This document shows positions 54,124-61,500 of a DNA stretch of 64,000 nt, one piece after another. The stretch comes from Flavobacterium succinicans LMG 10402. Its GTDB lineage: Bacteria > Bacteroidota > Bacteroidia > Flavobacteriales > Flavobacteriaceae. Below the pieces are notes generated by a model. That model saw nothing but the letters and a program-made list of their open reading frames with translations. It was not told the DNA's origin and did no database searches. The stretch covers positions 124,001 through 188,000 of the forward strand of contig NZ_JATV01000002.1 in the NCBI RefSeq assembly GCF_000611675.1, written 5' to 3'. The first letter of the stretch is position 1, and each line of letters starts with the position of its first letter. Made by a program: the position numbers and the translations under genes.

Positions 54124-55392
54124 CTATTTGTTATTTGTGCTAAATAATTTTGGACTGAAAGAAACCATTACCCAAGCCCAGTTGTTGCCATCGGCAGCAT
54201 TGGTAACATTTTTAACTCGCTCTAAAGTAGAAGAGGTAAATATTTGTGAAAAACCACCACTTAAAACGATGTCTTTTTGCAAGGCATAAGAGGCGGTAAA
54301 GTCAATTTCTGTCCCTAAATAGCTATCCATTTTTTTGCCTTGAGCATCAAATACTTTACTAGGTGCATTAAAAATATGAGGCACTAAAGTAAATTGCCAC
54401 TGCTTATTTTTGTAATTCAATTTTAAATAAGCATCTTGTAAACCCACATTATTTTGGTGATTCCCTACATAAAAATAATCCATCAAACCATTAAAGGCAT
54501 GGTTGGTACCGAACAATGGTGTAAATGATTTCAGCTTAGCATCGGTATCATTTTGATCTTTTCCTGAAAGATATTCATACCCTAATCCTGCTGAAAAACC
54601 ATCCACAATAGCATAATTTACAAAACCTGAAGCATACCAAGCGCTCAATTGTTTGCCTGCACTTTGTCCTGTTTGCGCGTACAATCCTAAATTAGCATCC
54701 CACTTGTTTTCTTTATAAGTAAGATAGGTCCCAAAGGTTTGCTTGTAATCTACTTCTAATTCGTTTGTATTTTTTTGAAATTCATACCCTGTATTTAAAA
54801 ACAACAAACTCATGTTGATTTTTGACCAGTTATTATGAAACCATGCATATTGCATCGATTTGTAATTGGTGGTATAAGGATTTTTAGGTTCCACCAAATT
54901 CTCCGCATTAGCATTTAAAGCAAACCCTAAATCGAGTTGGCTTTTACCTTTTTTGTAACTGATTAATGCCGCATCATGACTTTGTCCTTGTTGCAACCAA
55001 TCAATACCTCCCATAATTCTTTCATTGTCATACGAAAGTACTTGTCGTCCTAATCGTGTTGACCAATTGTCATTAAAATTATATTTTGCCCAAGCTTCAA
55101 AAACAGCCAAACCGTTTTTACCAGCAGTGGCAGTTGTGGCAGCATCTCCCCAAGTACGAATGTCTTGAACGCTTAACTTGGTTGTTAATTTATCTTGATG
55201 AAAAGAGAAATTGACACGAGAGCGTTGCGAGATAAACGAAGTGGCATCTTCCGAATCTAAAAGAGGACTTTTAAAACCATTTCTGAATTCAAATCGAGGT
55301 CGTAACTGAAGATCAACATCAAACTCTTGCGAAAAAACATGATGACTACAACCGATTATCGCGACAAGGAAAAACTTTTTTAGAGTATTCAT
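54124..55392 (-). CDS. Outer-membrane porin (alginate-export-like)
   Basis: 422 residues from ATG 55392, with a signal peptide (KKFFLVAIIGCSHHVFSQ) and repeating amphipathic beta-strands ending in a C-terminal Phe-Ser-Pro-Lys-Leu-like segment. Residues RPRFEFRNGFKSP and SRLGRQ-like RLGRQVLSYDNERI fit the alginate_exp porin family. The expected substrate is a nitrogen oxyanion, given its operon context; the family is also used for organic acids. It has its own promoter (55417-55459). Confidence 0.85.
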   Translation of the reverse strand: MNTLKKFFLVAIIGCSHHVFSQEFDVDLQLRPRFEFRNGFKSPLLDSEDATSFISQRSRVNFSFHQDKLTTKLSVQDIRTWGDAATTATAGKNGLAVFEAWAKYNFNDNWSTRLGRQVLSYDNERIMGGIDWLQQGQSHDAALISYKKGKSQLDLGFALNANAENLVEPKNPYTTNYKSMQYAWFHNNWSKINMSLLFLNTGYEFQKNTNELEVDYKQTFGTYLTYKENKWDANLGLYAQTGQSAGKQLSAWYASGFVNYAIVDGFSAGLGYEYLSGKDQNDTDAKLKSFTPLFGTNHAFNGLMDYFYVGNHQNNVGLQDAYLKLNYKNKQWQFTLVPHIFNAPSKVFDAQGKKMDSYLGTEIDFTASYALQKDIVLSGGFSQIFTSSTLERVKNVTNAADGNNWAWVMVSFSPKLFSTNNK

Positions 55393-55416
55393 TTTAAATG
55401 TATTTAATTTACTGTT

Positions 55417-55459
55417 CAAAAATAAAAGACATATTTATCTTTTATTATGATAAAAATCA
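55417..55459 (-). promoter_or_regulatory. Porin promoter with FNR-like and NsrR-like operators
   Basis: On the minus strand: -7 box TATTTTTG (55424-55417), the palindrome AAAGACATATTTATCTTT (55425-55442) directly upstream, and TGATAAAAATCA (55448-55459), an FNR-like palindrome 23 bp from the -7 box. The same arrangement is in front of nrfH. Confidence 0.75.
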
Positions 55460-55533
55460 TTTTATGTTAAATTTATTAAAAATATTTATAAGCTTTGTAA
55501 GTTTTTAATAATTAAATCAAAAACAGGCTTAAT

Positions 55534-56319
55534 TTAAGAATTAGTGTAAGTATGCACACTATTCTGTGCAGTAGGTAAATAATTCACTCCAAACCAACAG
55601 ATTAACAAGATCAAAAAGGCAGATGCCAATAAATACATGGCTTTTTTATCTTCTCTTGGATGGTAGAATCGATAATGGATGTAAAGAATATAACCGATCC
55701 AGGTTAAAAAGGCCCAAGTTTCTTTTGGATCCCAAGTCCAATAATGCCCCCAAGCTTCTTTGGCCCATAATGCCCCAAATAACAATCCTAAAGTTAAGAA
55801 TGCCGTGCCTATGTACACCAAATTATCAGCCATTTGAAGGCTATTACTAGATGGTTTTAGAATTTCTTTAATAGCAACAAGACAAGAAACACCAAGCGCA
55901 GCATACGAAAACAAATACACAATAACATGAGGTACAAACCAAGGACTCTGCAACGCTGGCATTAACGTTTGGGAGTACATATCAGGATTAAAATAGTTTA
56001 AAGTAAGAAACAAAAATGCCATAAGAATAGTGTAAAACAATATCCAAATGTATTTCCATCTCAGATAAAAAACGGTTCCGATAATGGGCAAAAATAAAGC
56101 GTACCACAATCGGGTTTCACCCAAAGTTCTCATGGGTGGACGGTCTAACATCTGCCATAAATAAACTACAAAACCAATAATAACTAGTATTGCCATGGCA
56201 TTAAAAACCAAACCTACTTTTAAAAAAGTATTCGAGTTTTTAAACGACAACAGTAAGAACACTATGGACAACAACCATAATACTCCACTGACATAATAAA
56301 ATGAATTATAATCAATCAT
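55534..56319 (-). CDS. ccsA: Cytochrome c biogenesis protein CcsA
   Basis: 261 residues with about eight helices and the haem-handling WWD-type motif WGHYWTWDPKETWAFLTW near residue 187. With CcsB it exports haem and attaches it to c-type cytochromes, here NrfA and NrfH. The start overlaps ccsB by 8 bp. Confidence 0.95.
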   Translation of the reverse strand: MIDYNSFYYVSGVLWLLSIVFLLLSFKNSNTFLKVGLVFNAMAILVIIGFVVYLWQMLDRPPMRTLGETRLWYALFLPIIGTVFYLRWKYIWILFYTILMAFLFLTLNYFNPDMYSQTLMPALQSPWFVPHVIVYLFSYAALGVSCLVAIKEILKPSSNSLQMADNLVYIGTAFLTLGLLFGALWAKEAWGHYWTWDPKETWAFLTWIGYILYIHYRFYHPREDKKAMYLLASAFLILLICWFGVNYLPTAQNSVHTYTNS

Positions 56320-57547
56320 TTTTTTTAGATTTTACATTGCCAATAAAAAAGAGATAAATTGCTCCAGCAATCATCATAAAGACTCCTGTGTATACTACAG
56401 GCAACCAAGGGTCTTTTACCAACTCAATAGTTGATGTGGTTGAGTATTTTCCAAATCGATCATCATAACTCAATTGATACATTTTCCAACCCATGACCTC
56501 AAAAGGCTTGTTTACTTCTACCACAGCCGAATATTCTTCCTTGTCAACGGTGAACACTTTTATTTTTGAACTGAATTTTTTAGGCTCCGGTTTCGTTAAA
56601 ACCAAATATTGATGTTGATCTAAATTCAAAGATTGTTGATCGTACAAAAAAGACCCCGAGGCTAACCAACCCTCACTTTTAAAACCGCTACTTTTATTAA
56701 CCACTTTAACATAAACCGCTGGAGTAGCTCCTTCTTGATTTACGGAACGGTACATAGATTCAAAGCGGACGGCATCAGGAATATAGTCGACAACTTCAAC
56801 TTCATAATTATTTTCTAGTTGGGCCTTGACACCTTTTTTGACTAAAATCAAATTTTTACCTTTCTCTTTGATCAGTTCTCCCTTTTGGTTGATCAGAGCT
56901 AATTTGGGTGCAAATTCTTCCATTACAAAATCTTCCAAAACCACAGCAATCGGCATGACAACAGCTTTATTATTCTCGTCATTAGCCACCCAAGAGATCT
57001 TACCCTCTTTGAGCTCCATGGTATAACGAATCAAATCGCTCGAACCAAAAATTCCAGCATTTAAAGCTATATACAGCCCCAAATGATTGGCCAAAAAACC
57101 TAAATTAGAACGAATTCCCAAACTGATTCTTTTGATACTAACCATTAACAAAGCGGTAGAAAAAAAGAAAACTAAAAGTAAGAAATACCAAGTTTGTGTG
57201 ATTTTATTTAATCCCAAAAGGGTAACAAAACTTGGCTCGTTTTCAGGAATTTGAGGTACAGTTCCTATTAGCATTGTCAATAGCAATACCATCACAATAG
57301 CTACCATTGAAGCGGGCACACGAGTGATCCACCTGATGAGTTTTGAACTTTTAAAAAGAACAAAACTCATGGTGCAAAACACGATATGAATCACAAAAGA
57401 GATCATGTTAAAAGGCCATTCCAAACGTAACTCAAGACTGTTGCCGAGTACTATTTGCAAAACAACCCCCAAAAGGAATAGCGTAACACCCACAATGATG
57501 GACTCTCTATACCCCCATGATGTCTCATTTCTAGTTTTATTTTCCAT
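56312..57547 (-). CDS. ccsB: Cytochrome c biogenesis protein CcsB/ResB
   Basis: About 411 residues from ATG 57547, with hydrophobic helices near the N-terminus, a large periplasmic domain (about 140-390), and one C-terminal helix (VVYTGVFMMIAGAIYLFF). The gene is read right after nrfA (its ATG lies within the nrfA stop region) and is followed by ccsA. It is thus placed to mature NrfA and NrfH. Confidence 0.9.
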   Translation of the reverse strand: MENKTRNETSWGYRESIIVGVTLFLLGVVLQIVLGNSLELRLEWPFNMISFVIHIVFCTMSFVLFKSSKLIRWITRVPASMVAIVMVLLLTMLIGTVPQIPENEPSFVTLLGLNKITQTWYFLLLVFFFSTALLMVSIKRISLGIRSNLGFLANHLGLYIALNAGIFGSSDLIRYTMELKEGKISWVANDENNKAVVMPIAVVLEDFVMEEFAPKLALINQKGELIKEKGKNLILVKKGVKAQLENNYEVEVVDYIPDAVRFESMYRSVNQEGATPAVYVKVVNKSSGFKSEGWLASGSFLYDQQSLNLDQHQYLVLTKPEPKKFSSKIKVFTVDKEEYSAVVEVNKPFEVMGWKMYQLSYDDRFGKYSTTSTIELVKDPWLPVVYTGVFMMIAGAIYLFFIGNVKSKKND

Positions 57548-59039
57548 ACTTACTTTCTCTTTCCTTTGCCTTAGCATCCCAAGTTGGCAATACTTCTTTT
57601 TTCCATTTTTCTTTGTCGGCATGCAATTTTTTCATGTTCAACCCTAAGTATTCTTGAGCTTTAGCTTTTGTAGAAATATCAGGCATTGGTACTGGCGTTT
57701 TTTGACCTAAAGCAGCCAAAACTCTCGCTAATTTTACACGAGCATCGATGGCTATAGCTAAACCAGAGGAAACAGTTCGACCAATTTCAACTGGAGCATG
57801 AAAAGATGCACCGTGACCAGCTGTAGCATAATCCCAACGCCATTGTGCGTGACGAATATCCATCAAGATATCTTTCATTTGAGCCTCTTTAGCTCCTAAT
57901 TTCCATGCTTGACCTGCTTCAATATGTGCTTTTACTAAATTTTCTTCCAAAGAAGTTACATTTTCCTTAATACTTTTTTGACGGGTGTACACATCGTCAA
58001 TCAAAGAATTGGCATCGTCTCTATGACAAACCTGACAAGAATTTTGAACATTGTTTAAAGGAGATTGTAAGTGGTGATCGGTAAATTTGGTTCCTCCTTC
58101 TGTTTTATAAGGCATGTGACAATCGGCACAAGAAACCCCTTTTTTGGCATGAATCCCCGTGGTGAAGGTTTCGTAATCAGGGTGTTGCGCTTTAATCATT
58201 TTGGCTTTACTTATTGGGTGTACCCAGTCTTCAAAGCCTTTTTCATCAAAATATTTTTCAATCGCTTCTGCCGTCATTCCTTTTTCCCATGGGAAAGTCA
58301 GATAAGGAACTTTTGGATTCTCTACTGTTTTTTTATCAAAGTAGTATTCAACGTGGCATTGCGCACAAACCAACGATCTCATTTCGTTATGCGTAGCTTT
58401 TTTAATGTCTTTTCCTTGTTTGGCATACGCTTCGATCAAAGCAGGACGAGTAATGGTCAAATTCATTGTTTTCGCATCATGACAATCCGCACAACCAATT
58501 GGATTTACAATTTCTGGTCCCAATTTTTCAAAAGAAGTTTTATAGAATTCAGCTACTCCTCTTTCGGCCATAATACGAGGCACATCAGGACTTTTACAGG
58601 TCCAACAAGTTCCTGGCATCCCTTTGGTCGTATCGTTTGGATACAAATTGCCGGTACGTAGCGTATTTCGAATATCTTTGATCGCATAGGCATGACCACG
58701 ACCTTGTGTATAATCTTTTGCGAAAGCATAACCCGCCCATAAAATCACTAATTTTGGGTTTTCGGCCAATTCATCAATCATGGCACTACCGTTATACATA
58801 CTTCTAAATGAAGTGTCTTGTGTAGCCATATAGGTTTCGTATTGCTGCGGAAATTGTTCACCCCACACTGCATTACGAGGGTCATTTTCGTGGATATCCT
58901 TTTTTTCTAAGCCTGCAAATCGAGATTCATATTTTCGTTCGATGATTGATGAGGCTAAAATTCCTAATACAAATACGATTAGGATTGTACCGATAAGAAA
59001 CGACCAATTTCTTATGTTTCTTTTTTTGATTGGATCCAT
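57537..59039 (-). CDS. nrfA: Ammonia-forming cytochrome c nitrite reductase NrfA
   Basis: 500 residues with an N-terminal membrane anchor (FLIGTILIVFVLGILAS). Five haem motifs are present: CWTCK (active-site haem with Lys ligand) near residue 168, CADCH near 213, CAQCH near 256, CADCH near 309 and CQVCH near 338. The enzyme reduces nitrite to ammonium by six electrons. It is 16 bp downstream of nrfH. The Tyr and His of the active site could not be placed with certainty. Confidence 0.97.
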   Translation of the reverse strand: MDPIKKRNIRNWSFLIGTILIVFVLGILASSIIERKYESRFAGLEKKDIHENDPRNAVWGEQFPQQYETYMATQDTSFRSMYNGSAMIDELAENPKLVILWAGYAFAKDYTQGRGHAYAIKDIRNTLRTGNLYPNDTTKGMPGTCWTCKSPDVPRIMAERGVAEFYKTSFEKLGPEIVNPIGCADCHDAKTMNLTITRPALIEAYAKQGKDIKKATHNEMRSLVCAQCHVEYYFDKKTVENPKVPYLTFPWEKGMTAEAIEKYFDEKGFEDWVHPISKAKMIKAQHPDYETFTTGIHAKKGVSCADCHMPYKTEGGTKFTDHHLQSPLNNVQNSCQVCHRDDANSLIDDVYTRQKSIKENVTSLEENLVKAHIEAGQAWKLGAKEAQMKDILMDIRHAQWRWDYATAGHGASFHAPVEIGRTVSSGLAIAIDARVKLARVLAALGQKTPVPMPDISTKAKAQEYLGLNMKKLHADKEKWKKEVLPTWDAKAKERESKYGK

Positions 59040-59055
59040 TTTAAGTGCTATTTAT

Positions 59056-59658
59056 TTATTTTTTATTTTTCTCTTCTAATTGTTTTGCTAACCATTCTGG
59101 CATTTTATCATCCTCTTCGGTTGTTTTTTTTCCGAGCATGGAGGAGGTTGACAAACTTTTGGTTCTACCGTGAGGCATTTCTCTATGACAATCCCAACAT
59201 TTTCTGTCGGTTCTATGTACATCATAATCTGCCATTAGGCTAGATTGTTTTGGATTTTTTAATTGTCTATCGTGACAACGAATACAATTTTCTTTTACTA
59301 CTTTTTGACCGGGTTCGTGCATGATTATGGCTTCGGGTTCCGTTCGGGTGGTGAACACAAAGGCATGATACAAACCATCTTTCGCTTTAAAGAAATATTT
59401 ATTAAAAACATTGTCGTGCGGTACATGACAATCATTACAAGTTGCTTTTTTGGCATGAGAAGACACCATCCAAGTAGCATATTCTGTATTCATAACATGA
59501 CAATTAATACAAGCCTTTGGATCATCAGAGGCATAGGACGCCACGTTACCAATTTTTAGCATGTACAATCCCAAACCAAGAATAATCCCTATTAGCAACA
59601 ATACTGCAGGGCGCCATTCTGGTGGCGGATACATTCTTCTAATCCATCGTGCTTTCAT
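59056..59658 (-). CDS. nrfH: NrfH, quinol dehydrogenase partner of NrfA
   Basis: 200 residues, NapC/NrfH family. One N-terminal membrane helix (LLLIGIILGLGLYML), then four haem motifs: CINCHVM near residue 50, CNDCH near 74, CIRCH near 121 and CWDCH near 154. It passes electrons from the quinol pool to NrfA. First gene of the nrf operon, driven by the promoter at 59701-59743. Confidence 0.95.
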   Translation of the reverse strand: MKARWIRRMYPPPEWRPAVLLLIGIILGLGLYMLKIGNVASYASDDPKACINCHVMNTEYATWMVSSHAKKATCNDCHVPHDNVFNKYFFKAKDGLYHAFVFTTRTEPEAIIMHEPGQKVVKENCIRCHDRQLKNPKQSSLMADYDVHRTDRKCWDCHREMPHGRTKSLSTSSMLGKKTTEEDDKMPEWLAKQLEEKNKK

Positions 59659-59700
59659 TTTTGTTAGTCGTTTGAATTCTAATTATTACTTTATTATAAA

Positions 59701-59743
59701 CAAAAATATTAAAGACATTTTTGTCTTTTTATGATAATTATCA
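59701..59743 (-). promoter_or_regulatory. nrfH promoter with FNR-like and NsrR-like operators
   Basis: Minus strand: -7 box TATTTTTG (59708-59701), palindrome AAAGACATTTTTGTCTTT (59711-59728, perfect arms), and TGATAATTATCA (59732-59743, perfect 12-bp palindrome). The spacing between the FNR-like palindrome and the -7 box is exactly 23 bp, equal to the porin promoter. Confidence 0.8.
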
Positions 59744-59799
59744 TTTTAATAAAAATTTAGTAGCTATTTGTAATTAATTAACACTTGAGAATTTCAATT

Positions 59800-59839
59800 A
59801 AAGATAAATTTGTCTTTTATTGAAAAATAAGTACCTTTG
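59800..59839 (+). promoter_or_regulatory. ric promoter with NsrR-like operator
   Basis: Palindrome AAAGATAAATTTGTCTTT (59800-59817), matching the nrfH and porin elements, and a -7 box TACCTTTG (59832-59839). No TGATnnnnATCA site here, so this gene seems to be controlled by the second regulator only. Confidence 0.75.
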
Positions 59840-59862
59840 TACCCAATTTTAATTCAAATAGT

Positions 59863-60588
59863 ATGAACACAACAAACACTACTACCATAGGAGAATTTGT
59901 AGCAAAAGATTTTAGGACCGCTGCAGTATTCTCTAAATACGGAATCGATTTTTGCTGTAAAGGCAACAGAACTATAGCAGAAGCCAGCGAAAAAAAAGGG
60001 GCTGATAGCCAAACTATAATTAATGAAATCGAAGCTGTTCTAGCCAACACAACCGATACGACAATTGATTTCAAATCTTGGCCTTTGGATTTATTAGCCG
60101 ATTATATTGAAAAGACGCATCACCGTTTTGTAGTTGAAAAGACCAATGTATTGCTTCCTTTTTTAGATAAATTATGTAAAGTTCATGGACCTAGTCATCC
60201 TGAATTATTAGAAATTAATACCCTATTCTTGGGTTGCGCTGCAGATATGGCACAACATATGAAAAAAGAAGAATTGGTTTTATTTCCTTTCATCAAGAAA
60301 ATGGTCAATGCTACTTTAACTGATCAATTATTAGAACAACCCCATTTTGGAACCGTGGAAAATCCTATTGCCATGATGATGCATGAGCATGAAAACGAAG
60401 GCGATCGCTTTAGAAAAATTGCTGAATTGACCAACAATTATACGCCTCCTTCCTATGCTTGCAATACTTTTAAAGTAACCTTTGCCATGCTTCAGGAATT
60501 TGAACAAGATCTTCACAAACACATCCACCTTGAAAACAATATTTTATTTCCAGCAGCTGCTGAACTTGAGAAAAAATTTGTAGCCTAG
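59863..60588 (+). CDS. ric: Iron-sulfur cluster repair di-iron protein (RIC/YtfE/ScdA)
   Basis: 241 residues. The N-terminal DUF542-like part (KDFRTAAVFSKYGIDFCCKG) is followed by a hemerythrin-like four-helix bundle with the expected His/Glu ligands (HHRFVVEK, HMKKEELVLFP, MMHEHENEGD, LHKHIHLENNILFP). It restores iron-sulfur clusters damaged by nitric oxide. Divergent from nrfH and sharing its repressor-type operator, it fits a nitrosative-stress response. Confidence 0.95.
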   Translation: MNTTNTTTIGEFVAKDFRTAAVFSKYGIDFCCKGNRTIAEASEKKGADSQTIINEIEAVLANTTDTTIDFKSWPLDLLADYIEKTHHRFVVEKTNVLLPFLDKLCKVHGPSHPELLEINTLFLGCAADMAQHMKKEELVLFPFIKKMVNATLTDQLLEQPHFGTVENPIAMMMHEHENEGDRFRKIAELTNNYTPPSYACNTFKVTFAMLQEFEQDLHKHIHLENNILFPAAAELEKKFVA

Positions 60589-60605
60589 TTGAATTATTTT
60601 AAAAA

Positions 60606-60648
60606 TACCCTAAATGCGATGAATACATTTTTTTGCATTTAGGGTTTT
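60606..60648 (+). terminator. Terminator downstream of ric
   Basis: ACCCTAAATGC ... GCATTTAGGGTTTT stem with an 18-base A/T-rich loop, followed by TGTGTTTT. Confidence 0.75.
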
Positions 60649-60900
60649 GTGTTTTCTATAAACTTTTGTTTTTCAGTTTGTATTATTTTTTTACGTAGCC
60701 AGCAATAATTATCAATAAAATAATAATCTATTTTGCGATAAAAGCTCAAAACAATCTAGATTAATTTGAATAAATTTGCAGAAGCATAACTATTATGTAC
60801 ACATAATACAGCACGATTTTCACTAGCTGACTAAATGTGTGTTTTTTTCTAAAAATCTACCATATTATGGCATTGACTCAGTGCCACTAAAATTATTAGT
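60649..60900. other. Leader region of the Rrf2-family gene
   Basis: Contains the -7 box and the palindrome described below. No gene is visible in this stretch. Confidence 0.5.
60771..60807 (+). promoter_or_regulatory. Rrf2-gene promoter and palindrome
   Basis: TAAATTTG (60771-60778) matches the -7 consensus. The palindrome ATTATGT-AC-ACATAAT (60792-60807) begins shortly after the expected start site, at about +7 to +22, and could be an operator for the product or another regulator. It is not the AAAGAYA motif. Confidence 0.5.
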
Positions 60901-61335
60901 ATGTTTTCAAAAACCTGTGAATACGGCATTCGAGCGGCAATTTTTATTGCTTCCGAATCTTATCAAAATAAAAGAGTAGGATTAAAAGAAGTAGCAAAAA
61001 AAATTGATTCTCCCGAGGCGTTTACGGCTAAAATCATGCAAATTCTAACCAAAAATAAATTAATCGATTCCAATAAAGGCGTTGGAGGAGGATTTGAAAT
61101 TCCTCTGGATCGTATTTCGAAAATAAAGATATCCCAGCTTGTGAATGCACTAGAAGGTGATCGTGTTTTTACCGGATGCGGATTAGGTTTATCCGATTGT
61201 TCCGAAGAGCACCCCTGCCCTATTCATGACAAATTCAAAGCCATTCGCAACGGATTGAGTGAAATGTTAGAAACTACCACCTTAGAAGAATTGGCTTTAG
61301 GATTAAAATCTGGGGATACTTTTTTGAGATATTAA
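60901..61335 (+). CDS. Rrf2-family (NsrR/IscR-like) regulator
   Basis: 144 residues with the winged-helix N-terminus (MFSKTCEYGIRAAIFIASES, KIMQILTKNKLIDSNKGVGG) and the three cysteines for an [Fe-S] cluster in CGLGLSDCSEEHPC near residue 93, spaced Cys-x6-Cys-x5-Cys. This matches NsrR-type regulators that lose their cluster to nitric oxide. It is the obvious candidate for the AAAGAYA sites in front of nrfH, porin and ric. Confidence 0.9.
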   Translation: MFSKTCEYGIRAAIFIASESYQNKRVGLKEVAKKIDSPEAFTAKIMQILTKNKLIDSNKGVGGGFEIPLDRISKIKISQLVNALEGDRVFTGCGLGLSDCSEEHPCPIHDKFKAIRNGLSEMLETTTLEELALGLKSGDTFLRY

Positions 61336-61436
61336 TCAATACTATTTTCAGAAATATTTTTACGGAAAGCAATAATTAACTCCCTTTCAGTCAAAAATCA
61401 CTCTTTACAAAAGTAAAGTCTGACACATTCGTATAT

Positions 61437-61482
61437 ACAACAAAAATCCCATCTCAAAATACTGAGATGGGATTTTTGTTGT
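61437..61482. terminator. Bidirectional perfect hairpin terminator
   Basis: AACAAAAATCCCATCTCA pairs with TGAGATGGGATTTTTGTT around a six-base loop. It lies between the convergent Rrf2-family and valS genes and can serve both. Confidence 0.9.
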
Positions 61483-61500
61483 ATGACTAAAAACCAAAGA

